A stretch of 20,140 nt of DNA, from contig DKRV01000029.1 in the NCBI GenBank assembly GCA_002472405.1, positions 14,965 to 35,104 of the forward strand, read 5' to 3'. This DNA comes from Clostridiales bacterium UBA7273 (GTDB lineage: Bacteria > Bacillota > Clostridia > Oscillospirales > Oscillospiraceae). The position numbers were made by a program, and so were the translations under genes. This document shows positions 1 to 7,268 of the stretch, one piece after another (position 1 is the first letter of the stretch; each line of letters opens with the position of its first letter). The notes beneath the pieces were generated by a model, which was not told the DNA's origin, ran no database searches, and saw only the letters and a program-made list of their open reading frames with translations.

Positions 1-306
1 CTCCGCAAGGGGAAGACAAAAGGTGGTGCGGCGCAGAATTTAACACCGCACTAACGTGTGGCGGCAGTTTCCCGGTTTCGTCGGTAACTTCGACACCGGG
101 TTCACGCAATATGCGTATTGGTAGCTGCGTCAAAGCGCCTCTGAAAAAGCGAGGCAGCCACGGTTTCCTCTGCACCCTCGACACCGGGCTACCGCAATAA
201 ACGCAGCTTGTACTAACGTATGACGTGGCAACCACGGTTTTGCCGGTAACCTCGACACCGGGCAACCAGAGACATATGTATCCGTAGCTGCCCCAATTCG
301 CCACTA
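1..306 (-). repeat. Intergenic repeat cluster, copy 1 (truncated by window edge)
   Basis: About 300 bases without a gene, filled by at least three modules in the minus orientation of the dispersed repeat family. Each shows an ACGGTTTT/CCCGGTTT block, then TCGACACCGGG, then CCGCAATA or CCAGAGA and GTATCCGTAGCTG; the last ends in CAATTCGCCACTAAAAA. Bases 1-16 are the right half of a CTCCGCAAGGGGAAGAC hairpin module also found near 2850, 5610 and 12720. The terminal A-run merges with the U-tract of the rplA terminator read on the minus strand. No convincing reading frame is present. Confidence 0.8.
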
Positions 307-345
307 AAAATAAAACCGGGACGGTGGATACCGTTCCGGTTTTTT
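302..345 (-). terminator. Rho-independent terminator of the rpmG-rplA operon
   Basis: On the minus strand, AAAACCGGAACGG (343-331), a six-base loop, and CCGTCCCGGTTTT (324-312) form a 13-pair stem with one A-C mismatch, followed by ATTTTT. It lies 15 bases past the rplA stop. Part of the U-tract is the end of the adjoining repeat. Transcription therefore probably stops before any rplJ-rplL genes, wherever they lie. Confidence 0.85.
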
Positions 346-357
346 GAATGCTTATTA

Positions 358-1050
358 TCAGAGCTGCTTCTGGGCGTTGATTTTGACGCCGGGGCCCATG
401 GTAGAAGCGGTGACGCAGGACTTGATGTACTGGCCCTTTGCCGCTGCGGGCTTTGCCTTGATGATAGCGCCGATGAGAGCTGCATAGTTCTCGTACAGCT
501 TATCTGCACCGAAGGAGACCTTGCCGATGGGGCAGTGGATGATGTTGGTCTTATCCAGACGGTACTCGACCTTACCGGCCTTGGATTCTTTGATAGCCTG
601 AGCAATGTTGGGGGTTACGGTGCCTGCCTTGGGGGAGGGCATCAGTCCCTTAGGACCGAGGACCTTACCGAGACGACCGACGGTGCCCATCATGTCGGGG
701 CTTGCGATAACGGTGTCGAACTCGAACCAGTTCTCCTTCTGGATCTTCTCAACGAGATCCATGCCGCCGGCGTAGTCGGCGCCTGCTGCCAGAGCCTCTT
801 CCTTGCGCTCGTCCTTGCAGAAAACGAGGACGCGGACGGTCTTGCCGGTGCCGTTGGGAAGGACGATAGCGCCGCGGACCTGCTGGTCTGCGTGACGGCC
901 GTCAACGCCGAGCTTGACGTGCAGCTCGACGGTCTCGTCGAACTTTGCCTTGCTTGCCTTTATTACCAGGCCGAATGCCTCCATGGGATCATAGAGGGCC
1001 TGCTTATCTATGAGCTTTGCGCTCTCTTTATAATTTTTACCTCTAAACAA
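358..1050 (-). CDS. rplA: 50S ribosomal protein L1
   Basis: L1 binds 23S rRNA at the mobile L1 stalk and helps release deacylated tRNA from the E site; in many bacteria it also represses its own operon. The 230-residue product has the usual family length. The conserved segment GPKGLMPSPKAGTVT is followed by EYRLDKTNIIHCPIGKVSF. The start is a TTG at 1050-1048, chosen because GGAGG lies eight bases upstream and the product begins MFRGKNYKESAK as expected. It is the last gene of the operon, 60 bases after rplK, and ends at the terminator at 302-345. rplJ and rplL do not follow inside the window. Identification is essentially certain. Confidence 0.97.
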   Translation of the reverse strand: MFRGKNYKESAKLIDKQALYDPMEAFGLVIKASKAKFDETVELHVKLGVDGRHADQQVRGAIVLPNGTGKTVRVLVFCKDERKEEALAAGADYAGGMDLVEKIQKENWFEFDTVIASPDMMGTVGRLGKVLGPKGLMPSPKAGTVTPNIAQAIKESKAGKVEYRLDKTNIIHCPIGKVSFGADKLYENYAALIGAIIKAKPAAAKGQYIKSCVTASTMGPGVKINAQKQL

Positions 1051-1110
1051 TTTCGTTTCCTCCTAAAAATGTGGTTGAGTCGGAATAAATCCTCCCACTT
1101 TTGCCTTTCC

Positions 1111-1536
1111 TCAGTCGCCGACCAGGACGCCCATGGAACGGCAGGTGCCTGCGATCATGCTCATTGCAGACTCAATGTCGGTGCAGTTGAGGTCAGGCAT
1201 CTTCTGCTCTGCGATCTTGCGGAGATCTTCCTTGCTGATGGTCGCGACCTTGTCCCTCTGGGGAACGCCGGAAGCGGTCTCGATGCCGCAGGCCTTCTTT
1301 ATCAGCAGTGCTGCCGGGGGAGTCTTGGTGATAAAGGTGAAGCTGCGGTCGGAGTAAACGGTGATAACGACAGGGATCATCATGCCCATGTCGCCCTTAG
1401 TGCGCTCGTTAAAATCCTTGGTGAACTGGCCGATGTTGACGCCGTACTGACCAAGTGCAGGGCCTACAGGAGGAGCCGGAGTCGCCTTTCCTGCGGGAAC
1501 CTGGAATCTGACATATCCAACTATTTTCTGTGCCAT
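1111..1536 (-). CDS. rplK: 50S ribosomal protein L11
   Basis: L11 sits in the GTPase-associated centre of the large subunit and is needed for RelA-type stringent sensing and factor binding. The 141-residue product has the normal length. The proline-rich signature PAGKATPAPPVGPALGQYG and the following NIGQFTKDFNERT are intact near residues 15-45, and the C-terminal rRNA-binding half includes GIETASGVPQRDKVATIS. The ATG at 1536-1534 has an AGAGGTG ribosome site. It lies 20 bases after nusG, in the usual order and certainly on the same transcript. Nothing is unusual. Confidence 0.98.
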   Translation of the reverse strand: MAQKIVGYVRFQVPAGKATPAPPVGPALGQYGVNIGQFTKDFNERTKGDMGMMIPVVITVYSDRSFTFITKTPPAALLIKKACGIETASGVPQRDKVATISKEDLRKIAEQKMPDLNCTDIESAMSMIAGTCRSMGVLVGD

Positions 1537-1556
1537 AATTCAGCACCTCTTTCTTA

Positions 1557-2081
1557 TTATTCTTTGATTTCCTCGACCTGATCAAGCTCAAGATCGACGG
1601 GGGTCTCTCTGCCGAACATCGAAACGACGACGCGGACTCTGTCCTTATCGGGCTCAAGCTCCTCAACCGTGCCGAGGAAGCCTGCGAGGGGACCGTCGGT
1701 GACCTTGACGGTGTCGCCGATCTGATAGCCCGTGACGATCTCGTGACGCTCGACGCCGAGATCATATATTTCCTGCTCCGTGAGGGGGACGGCCTTGCCG
1801 CCTGCGCCGACGAAGCCGGTTGCGCCGCGGACGTTGTGGATAAGATGCCAGCTATCATCGGTCAGCACCATCTTGCACAGAACATAGCCCGGGAACACCT
1901 TGCGCTCGACGGTCTTTTCGCCGCTGTCGGTGATCTCGGTCACGGTTTCCATGGGGATGTTGACCTCCTGGATCAGATCCTGCATCCTGCGGTTCTCGGC
2001 AGCCTTCATGATCGCTGCCGCAACTGCGTTTTCATAACCGGAATAGGTATGGATCACATACCATCTTGCGTCCTCTGCCAT
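1557..2081 (-). CDS. nusG: Transcription termination/antitermination factor NusG
   Basis: NusG binds the RNA polymerase clamp and modulates pausing, Rho action and coupling to the ribosome. The 174-residue protein has the N-terminal NGN domain (ARWYVIHTYSGYENAV at the start, FPGYVLCKM in the middle) and a C-terminal KOW domain (GDTVKVTDGPLAGFLGTVEE). I choose the ATG at 2081-2079, giving MAEDARWYV. A GTG six bases upstream, overlapping the secE TAG, would add two residues. No strong ribosome site precedes either start, so translation is probably coupled to secE, which ends six bases before the ATG. Confidence 0.96.
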   Translation of the reverse strand: MAEDARWYVIHTYSGYENAVAAAIMKAAENRRMQDLIQEVNIPMETVTEITDSGEKTVERKVFPGYVLCKMVLTDDSWHLIHNVRGATGFVGAGGKAVPLTEQEIYDLGVERHEIVTGYQIGDTVKVTDGPLAGFLGTVEELEPDKDRVRVVVSMFGRETPVDLELDQVEEIKE

Positions 2082-2086
2082 GGCCA

Positions 2087-2356
2087 CTAACCCGCCAGCT
2101 CGAAGATGACGTTAACGACCAGACCTGCCAGCTCGTCAAATCCCCAAAGGACGACGGCGGCAAGCGCCATAACGAAAAGTGCGACACCGGTGTTGGTCGC
2201 AAGCTGCTTCGGGGTCGGCCATACGACCTTCTTCAGCTCGCTTTTAAGCTCGCGGAACCATTTTCCGATGCGCTGGAAAAAACCAAGTTTCTTCTCTTCT
2301 TTCTTGACGGCGTTGGTGTTCTTGACAGGAGCAGCTTTTTTCTTCTCTTCAGCCAT
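2087..2356 (-). CDS. secE: Preprotein translocase subunit SecE
   Basis: SecE is the clamp-like essential subunit of the SecYEG membrane channel. The 89-residue form is the short Gram-positive type: a charged Lys/Glu-rich N-terminus, then the conserved amphipathic helix FFQRIGKWFRELKSELKKVVWPTPKQ, then one membrane segment (VALFVMALAAVVLWGF), then a short tail. The conserved VVWPTPKQL segment is intact. The ATG at 2356-2354 is preceded by AGGATG. It lies between rpmG and nusG as usual. Confidence 0.96.
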   Translation of the reverse strand: MAEEKKKAAPVKNTNAVKKEEKKLGFFQRIGKWFRELKSELKKVVWPTPKQLATNTGVALFVMALAAVVLWGFDELAGLVVNVIFELAG

Positions 2357-2381
2357 TTTTTACACTCATCCTTTCAGAAAG

Positions 2382-2540
2382 TTACTTGGTTTCGACGTGC
2401 TTGGTGTGCTTTCTGCAGAAAGGGCAATACTTGCTTCTCTCAAGCTTTTCGGAAGTATTCTTCTTGTTCTTGACAGTGTTGTAGTTCCTCTGCTTGCACT
2501 CATCACATCTAAGTGTGATTTTGACTCTGTTGTCAGCCAT
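2382..2540 (-). CDS. rpmG: 50S ribosomal protein L33, zinc-binding form
   Basis: L33 is a small protein of the large subunit near the E site. Reading the minus strand from the ATG at 2540-2538 gives 52 residues beginning MADNRVKITLRCDECKQRN and ending HTKHVETK. Two Cys pairs, CDEC near residue 12 and CPFC near residue 39, mark the zinc-containing (C+) type, as opposed to the zinc-free form used under zinc limitation. A strong GGAGGTGCC ribosome site lies at 2557-2549. It is the first gene of the operon, following the promoter at 2674-2702 and a leader of about 125 bases. The length is normal for L33. Confidence 0.95.
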   Translation of the reverse strand: MADNRVKITLRCDECKQRNYNTVKNKKNTSEKLERSKYCPFCRKHTKHVETK

Positions 2541-2578
2541 ACTTTTCGGCACCTCCTATTTTATTTATCCGCGTTACG

Positions 2579-2640
2579 GTGCGGACATTTGCCTCCCTGT
2601 ATGGGAACCCGGATCCCTGCCTGCGCCCAAATAAGCGCAC
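2579..2640 (-). promoter_or_regulatory. Structured leader hairpin upstream of rpmG
   Basis: In the minus-strand leader, GTGCG, a three-base gap, and ATTTG pair with CAAAT, a three-base gap, and CGCAC, giving two 5-pair helices around a symmetric 3x3 internal loop. An inner GGGA/TCCC hairpin is possible. The structure begins about 27 bases after the predicted transcription start and ends 38 bases before rpmG. I do not recognise it as a named leader RNA. Autoregulation by a ribosomal protein is only a possibility. Confidence 0.4.
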
Positions 2641-2673
2641 GAAAAAAGACCTCTCGTCCGACAGGTAATCATT

Positions 2674-2702
2674 AATATACCATATAACCCCTCATTCGTC
2701 AA
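2674..2702 (-). promoter_or_regulatory. Sigma-A-type promoter for rpmG-secE-nusG-rplK-rplA
   Basis: On the minus strand TTGACG (2702-2697) and TATATT (2679-2674) are separated by exactly 17 bases. It directs transcription into rpmG. The -35 box lies only a few bases from the start of the repeat cluster at 2705. Confidence 0.85.
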
Positions 2703-2704
2703 GG

Positions 2705-3195
2705 TTTTTTAGAGGCGAATTGGGGCGCCTACCAATACATTTATCTCTGGTATCCCGACCGGTGGGTACAGGCAAAACCGATACATATGTCAACAAGGTA
2801 GCGCCTACGGCGCGGACTTATTTACACCTCATCTGCCGCAAGCGGCATCTTCCCCTCAAGCTCCGCAAGGGGAAGACAATTAGTGGCGCATTACTGCACC
2901 TACGGATACAGTGATTGCGGTTGCCCGACCGGAAACAACTGAACAAACCATAGCGTTTCGCGCCCTGTTAGTACGGCGCTGAATTTTGCGCCGCACCACA
3001 TTGGCTCACCTGTCAAGGGGAGCAGGCAGCTTTGCTGCCGAGGGGTTGAATTAAATCCGTGCGCTTTAGCACACACAATGGCTAACTGCTATTAGCTATC
3101 AGCTCTCAGCTGCGAAGCCGCCCGGTTTCCACCAATGTCCCGAACCGGGCAACCGCAATAACCGTATCCGTAGGTGCAGTAATTCGCCTCTAAAA
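2705..3195. repeat. Intergenic repeat cluster, copy 2, with inverted ends
   Basis: This 490-base gap without a gene begins TTTTTTAGAGGCGAATT and ends AATTCGCCTCTAAAAA, an inverted repeat of at least 15 bases. Inside are a plus-oriented module (CTACCAATAC, ATCTCTGG, CCCGACCGG), a hairpin module (2825-2878, GCCGCAAGCGGC and CCCCTCAAGCTCCGCAAGGGG), a second plus module near 2884, a GGGGAGCAGGCAGC...GCTGCCGAGGGG module (3001-3050), a GCTATTAGCTATCAGCTCTCAGC stretch, and a minus module (3113-3195) with CCGAACCGGGCAACCGCAATA and CCGTATCCGTAGGTGC. Weak open frames inside resemble repeat translations, not genes. Confidence 0.8.
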
Positions 3196-3198
3196 ATA

Positions 3199-3226
3199 TT
3201 GAATTGTGGAGAGAATGTGATATAAT
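3199..3226 (+). promoter_or_regulatory. Promoter of htpG
   Basis: TTGAAT (3199-3204) and a consensus TATAAT (3221-3226) are 16 bases apart, five bases after the end of the repeat cluster. No CIRCE (TTAGCACTC/GAGTGCTAA) or CtsR-like direct heptad repeat overlaps it, so any heat control must be of another kind. Confidence 0.75.
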
Positions 3227-3240
3227 AAGGTATTATAATT

Positions 3241-3276
3241 TGCCCTTGGAGGCAAGGGCAGCCGTAAGGTAAACGG
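3241..3276 (+). promoter_or_regulatory. Hairpins in the htpG 5' leader
   Basis: TGCCCTTG (3241-3248) and CAAGGGCA (3253-3260) pair perfectly over eight bases with a GAGG loop, close to the predicted 5' end of the transcript. Next to it CCGT (3262-3265) can pair with ACGG (3273-3276), which covers the first bases of the GGAGG ribosome site at 3275-3279. The first stem could stabilise the 5' end. The weak second one could act as a thermosensor, which is inference only. Confidence 0.4.
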
Positions 3277-3287
3277 AGGTTTTGAAC

Positions 3288-5210
3288 ATGGGTAAAAAAC
3301 AATTCAAAGCTGAGAGCAAGCGTCTGCTTGACCTCATGATCAACTCGATCTACACCAACAAGGAGATATTCCTCAGAGAGATTATCTCCAACGCATCCGA
3401 TGCGATAGACAAGCTCTGCTACATCTCGCTGACGGATGACAAGGTCGGCCTTGAAAGGTCCGATTACCGCATCCGCATCACCGTTGACAAGGACGCACGC
3501 ACGATCACCGTGTCCGACAACGGCATCGGCATGAGCCAGGACGAGGCCGAGAAGAACCTCGGCGTCATCGCAAAGAGCGGATCTTATAATTTCAAAAACG
3601 ACATGAGCGCCGAAGAGGCGGAGAAGGACGACATATCCATCATCGGCCAGTTCGGCGTCGGCTTCTATTCCGCGTTCATGGTTTCCGACAAGGTCACCGT
3701 CATCACGAAGAAGTACGGCGAGGAAAAGGGCGTCAAGTGGGAAAGCACCGGCGCCGACGGCTACACCGTCACAGAGTGCGACAAGTTCAAGCCCGGCACG
3801 GACGTCATCATGCACATAAAAGAGGACACCGACGAGGAGATCTACGGCTCGTACCTCGAGATATGGAAGCTCAAGGCGCTGGTCAAGAAGTATTCCGACT
3901 ATGTCCGCTGGCCGATCGTCATGGACATCACCCACCAGGAGCAGCAGCCCACCGGCGAGGAGGACAAGGACGGCAAGCCCATCATGCACACCGTCAACGT
4001 CACCGCTCCCGAGACTGTCAACTCCATGGTGCCGATCTGGCAGCGCGCCAAGACCGAGGTCACCGACGATGAGTGCGTCGAGTGGTACAAGGAAACAAAC
4101 CGCGATCAGACCGATCCGGCAGCGGTCCTGCGCATAAACGCCGAGGGTGTTGTGTCCTACAAGGCGCTGCTGTTCATACCCGGCAAGGATATCGACAACG
4201 GCATTTCCGGCGCAACGAAGAAGGGCGTCAAGCTCTACTGCAACGGCGTGCTCATCATGGAGGACTGCGACAAGCTGCTGCACGACTATTTCGAGTTCAC
4301 GCGCGGCGTCGTCGATTCACCCGACCTGAGCCTGAACATCTCGCGCGAGATATTGCAGCACAACCGCCAGCTCAAGGTCATCGGCCAGAACCTCGAAAAG
4401 AAGATCAAGGCCGAGCTTGAAAAAATGATGCGCGACGATCGCCCGAAGTACGAAACGTTCTGGAAAAACTTCGGCATCCACATCAAGTGCGGCGTCTGCG
4501 ACGAGTACGGCCGCTTCACCGATTTCCTCAAGGATCTGCTGATCTTCTACACCTCCGAGGATTCGATGCGCTCGCTCAAGGAATACGTTGACGCAATGCC
4601 CGAGAGCCAGAAGGCGATCTACTACGCCTCGGCCGACACCGTAAAGCACGCAATGGCTCTGCCGCAGTGCGAGGAGGTCCGCTCGCGCGGCTATGAGATA
4701 CTCTATCTCGACCACCCAATCGACGAGACCGTGCTCCAGCAGCTTCGCATGTACGAGGGCAAGGGCTTTGTCAACATCCTCACCGAGGATCTCGGCTTCC
4801 AGACCGACGAGGAAAAGAAGGCAGCCGAGGAGAAGGTCGTCGAGAACAAGGAGCTGCTCGACTTCATCCGCGACAGCATCGGCGATGAGAAGCTCAAGCA
4901 GGTAACGCTTTCGAGCAAGCTCGTTTCGTCGGCATGCTGCCTGACCTCGACCGGCGGCTTCACGCTCGAGATGGAAAAATACTTCCGCAACGGCCCGAGC
5001 GAGGAGATGCGCAAGCTGCGCGCCGACCGTGTGCTTGAGCTCAACGGCAAGCACGCCGCCTGCCTTGCCATAAAGAAGGCTTACGACGACGGCGATAAGG
5101 ACAAGGCCGCTGCCCTGTCGAAGATACTGTACGCTCAGTCCGAGCTGATTGCCGGCGTCGAGATCGAAGACCCCACCGCCTACGCCGACCTCGTCTGCAG
5201 TCTTTTTTAA
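3288..5210 (+). CDS. htpG: Molecular chaperone HtpG (bacterial Hsp90)
   Basis: This ATP-dependent cytosolic dimeric chaperone remodels late folding intermediates. The 640-residue product has the GHKL ATPase domain with NASDAIDKL from N35, DNGIGM at 77-82 and GQFGVGF from G120, then the middle domain (around residues 230-440, including FNISREILQ-like LNISREILQHNRQLKVI) and the C-terminal dimerisation domain ending near ADLVCSLF. I choose the ATG at 3288, eight bases after GGAGG; a TTG six bases upstream would sit too close to that site. The gene is monocistronic as far as can be seen, with repeats on both sides. The last codons and the TAA (CTTTTTTAA, 5202-5210) coincide with the T-run that starts the following repeat. 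Confidence 0.97.
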   Translation: MGKKQFKAESKRLLDLMINSIYTNKEIFLREIISNASDAIDKLCYISLTDDKVGLERSDYRIRITVDKDARTITVSDNGIGMSQDEAEKNLGVIAKSGSYNFKNDMSAEEAEKDDISIIGQFGVGFYSAFMVSDKVTVITKKYGEEKGVKWESTGADGYTVTECDKFKPGTDVIMHIKEDTDEEIYGSYLEIWKLKALVKKYSDYVRWPIVMDITHQEQQPTGEEDKDGKPIMHTVNVTAPETVNSMVPIWQRAKTEVTDDECVEWYKETNRDQTDPAAVLRINAEGVVSYKALLFIPGKDIDNGISGATKKGVKLYCNGVLIMEDCDKLLHDYFEFTRGVVDSPDLSLNISREILQHNRQLKVIGQNLEKKIKAELEKMMRDDRPKYETFWKNFGIHIKCGVCDEYGRFTDFLKDLLIFYTSEDSMRSLKEYVDAMPESQKAIYYASADTVKHAMALPQCEEVRSRGYEILYLDHPIDETVLQQLRMYEGKGFVNILTEDLGFQTDEEKKAAEEKVVENKELLDFIRDSIGDEKLKQVTLSSKLVSSACCLTSTGGFTLEMEKYFRNGPSEEMRKLRADRVLELNGKHAACLAIKKAYDDGDKDKAAALSKILYAQSELIAGVEIEDPTAYADLVCSLF

Positions 5211-5990
5211 TTGCGATTTGACGCACCTACCGATACGGTGATCTCTGGTTGCCCGGTTCGGGACATTGGCGGAAACCGTGGTTGCCACGCGCTGCGTTAG
5301 TGCGATGCTGATTTTTGCTCCGCACTCCATTGGCTCACCTGTCAAGGGGAGCAGGCAGCTTGCTGCCGAGGGGTTGACAGCTATTAACTATCAGCTGTTA
5401 GCTCTTCGCTGCGGCCAAAGGTAGCTCGTAGGGAACAGGCTTGCCCGTTCAGCTGTGATGGTTTTGCCTGTACCCACCGGTCGGGCAACCGCAATAAACG
5501 TATCGGTAAAATTTTAATGCGCCACTAAAAAAGCGCCACTAAAAATGTGGCGGCTAACGCCGCAGATTTAATAACACCTCATCCGTCGCCAAGGCGACAC
5601 CTTCCCCTCAAGCTACGCAGGGGAAGGCAAAAGGGACGGTCCATGACCGCCCCAATGAATAATGAATGATGAATAATTAATAGTGAATAATTGCCGATAC
5701 ACATACTGCGTCAGCACGACCGGTAAGCGCGGAAAAAACCTTGGCAAACGGAACGGGCAAGCCCGTTACCTACAAGGGTGCAGACAAAGTTTTGCACTAA
5801 TACAGAACAAATTCCCGGGATGCGAAACAATATGGTTTCCACCGTTGTCTCGAACCGGGGACACCGCAATAAAAACAAAAAGCCGGAGTCGGTTCGCCTC
5901 TAAAAGAGCGAAACGTAATGGTTTCCACCGCAGTCTCGAACCGGGACACCGCAAAAAATGTATAGGTACAGCGCTAAAGCGCTATTAAAA
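5205..5990. repeat. Intergenic repeat cluster, copy 3 (about 780 bases)
   Basis: The largest gene-free gap. It opens with T-run then AATTGCGATTTGACGCACC, a variant of the family's left end, followed by a plus module to about 5325, the GGGGAGCAGGCAGC hairpin module (5330-5376), a TTAGCT/AGCTGTTAGC stretch, GGGAACAGGCTTGCCCGTTC (5432-5451), a minus module (5458-5527), two near-tandem GCGCCACTAAAAA ends (5520-5545), a CCTCATCCGTC...CCCCTCAAGCTACGCAGGGG module (5575-5629), an AT-rich TGAATAATGAATGATGAATA stretch (5656-5690), and two minus modules (5831-5903, 5918-5990) sharing ATGGTTTCCACCG and TCTCGAACCGGG. No gene and no clear hemW promoter or htpG terminator was found. Confidence 0.75.
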
Positions 5991-5992
5991 GT

Positions 5993-7252
5993 ATGAGAGA
6001 TAGACTTGGAATTTACATTCACATACCGTTTTGCGTTTCAAAATGCAGCTACTGCGATTTCTACTCGATCGCCGGCGGCAAGCAGCGCATGCCCGACTAT
6101 CAGTCGGCGCTGCTGTCGCACATAAGCGAGTCGGCCGAAGCGATAGAGAGCTATGAGATCGACAGCATCTACATCGGCGGCGGAACGCCGAGCTGCTACG
6201 GCGCAAAGCGCATCGTCGAGATCCTCGACGAGCTAAAGCGCATCGGCAATGTGCGCCTCGACTCGGAGATAACGGTCGAGGTAAACCCCGACACGACGAA
6301 GCTCGAGGAGCTCAAGCTCCTGCGCTCGGAGGGCGTGAACCGCCTGTCGATCGGCGTGCAGTCGGCAAACAACGACATATTGAAGATCATCGGCCGGCGG
6401 CACAACTTCCGCCAGGCGGAGATAGCCGTTGACACGGCGCGCGAGGCCGGGTTCGAGAACGTGAGCCTTGACCTTATATACGGCCTGCCGAGCCAGACGC
6501 GCGGCGACTGGGCCGACACGCTCTCGCGTGCGCTTGAGCTGCACCCGGAGCACCTTTCGTGCTACGGCCTGAAGCTTGAGGAGGGAACGCCGATGTATCG
6601 CAGTTACCTCGGCTCGCCGCTCATCCCGGACGAGGACGAGCAGGCCGACATGTACCTGTACACGGTCGATACGCTGGCGCACTACGGCCTGAAGCAGTAT
6701 GAGATATCGAACTTCGCAATACCCGGCTACGAATCGCGGCATAACCTGAAGTATTGGCAGCTGGGCGACTACATGGGCTTCGGCCCGGGCGCGCACTCGT
6801 GCGCCGGCGGCGTGAGATACAGCTATGTGCGCGATCTTGACAGGTATGTTTCTGCCGTTGTGGGCGACAGCATGATAATCGACGAGTACGAGCAGATAGT
6901 TCCCATCCAGAAGGCAACGGAATACCTCATGCTCGGCATGCGCACGACCCACGGCATATCCGAAAAGGAATACCATAGAATATACCGCAGCGACTGGGAG
7001 CCGATAGAGGAGACCTTCGAGCTGTTCGAGCGCAAGGGCTGGGCAGAGCGCGACGGCGAGCGCTGGCACCTAACCCCGGCCGGCTTTTTGATCTCGAACG
7101 TGCTCATAAACGCCGTTCTGGAGGCGCAGACCGGCGCAAAGGTCGAGAACAATCCGTGGATGCGCGACGCGTTCCGCCAGGAAAAGAAGCAGGAGCTTCC
7201 GCAGGGCGAGTACGAGCGCTTCACCTCAGTCTATAAGGATAAGCTGAACTGA
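5993..7252 (+). CDS. hemW: Radical SAM heme chaperone HemW
   Basis: HemW is a radical-SAM family protein that binds heme and is thought to insert it into respiratory proteins; it is often misnamed oxygen-independent coproporphyrinogen oxidase. The 419-residue product starts MRDRLGIYIHIPFC and has the cluster motif C14-X3-C18-X2-C21 followed by Asp-Phe. HemN proper has a further Cys there, so HemW is preferred. GGGTPS and SIGVQS are present, and the HemN C-terminal domain follows from about residue 300. The ATG at 5993 fits the family start exactly, but no ribosome site precedes it: a repeat module and an AGCGCTAAAGCGCT palindrome (5970-5983) reach to within a few bases. It heads a likely operon with vanW, metG and a small gene. 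Confidence 0.93.
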   Translation: MRDRLGIYIHIPFCVSKCSYCDFYSIAGGKQRMPDYQSALLSHISESAEAIESYEIDSIYIGGGTPSCYGAKRIVEILDELKRIGNVRLDSEITVEVNPDTTKLEELKLLRSEGVNRLSIGVQSANNDILKIIGRRHNFRQAEIAVDTAREAGFENVSLDLIYGLPSQTRGDWADTLSRALELHPEHLSCYGLKLEEGTPMYRSYLGSPLIPDEDEQADMYLYTVDTLAHYGLKQYEISNFAIPGYESRHNLKYWQLGDYMGFGPGAHSCAGGVRYSYVRDLDRYVSAVVGDSMIIDEYEQIVPIQKATEYLMLGMRTTHGISEKEYHRIYRSDWEPIEETFELFERKGWAERDGERWHLTPAGFLISNVLINAVLEAQTGAKVENNPWMRDAFRQEKKQELPQGEYERFTSVYKDKLN

Positions 7253-7268
7253 TAAAAGGAGGGACGGC

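Noticed and set aside
1..306. CRISPR array, because of repeated short blocks.
   Set aside because: Blocks differ in length and spacing, occur in both orientations across the window, and have no uniform spacers or cas genes.
535..1581. A plus-strand frame of 348 codons opposite rplA and rplK.
   Set aside because: Both ribosomal proteins are complete and conserved on the minus strand; the plus frame has no recognisable features.
3181..3290. CIRCE or CtsR operator for htpG.
   Set aside because: Neither TTAGCACTC/GAGTGCTAA nor a GGTCAAANANNGGTCAAA-like direct repeat is present near the promoter.
3099..5345. Long minus-strand frames opposite htpG.
   Set aside because: Shadows of htpG codon bias; composition is unlike a real protein and no ribosome sites precede them.
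5683..5988. A plus-strand frame of about 100 codons in the large repeat cluster.
   Set aside because: It is composed of repeat modules (two near-identical CNRIGFHR-like segments) and has no promoter or ribosome site; a translation of repeats.
5993..7252. HemN coproporphyrinogen dehydrogenase.
   Set aside because: The motif C-X3-C-X2-C is followed by Asp-Phe and lacks the extra Cys of HemN, which indicates HemW.
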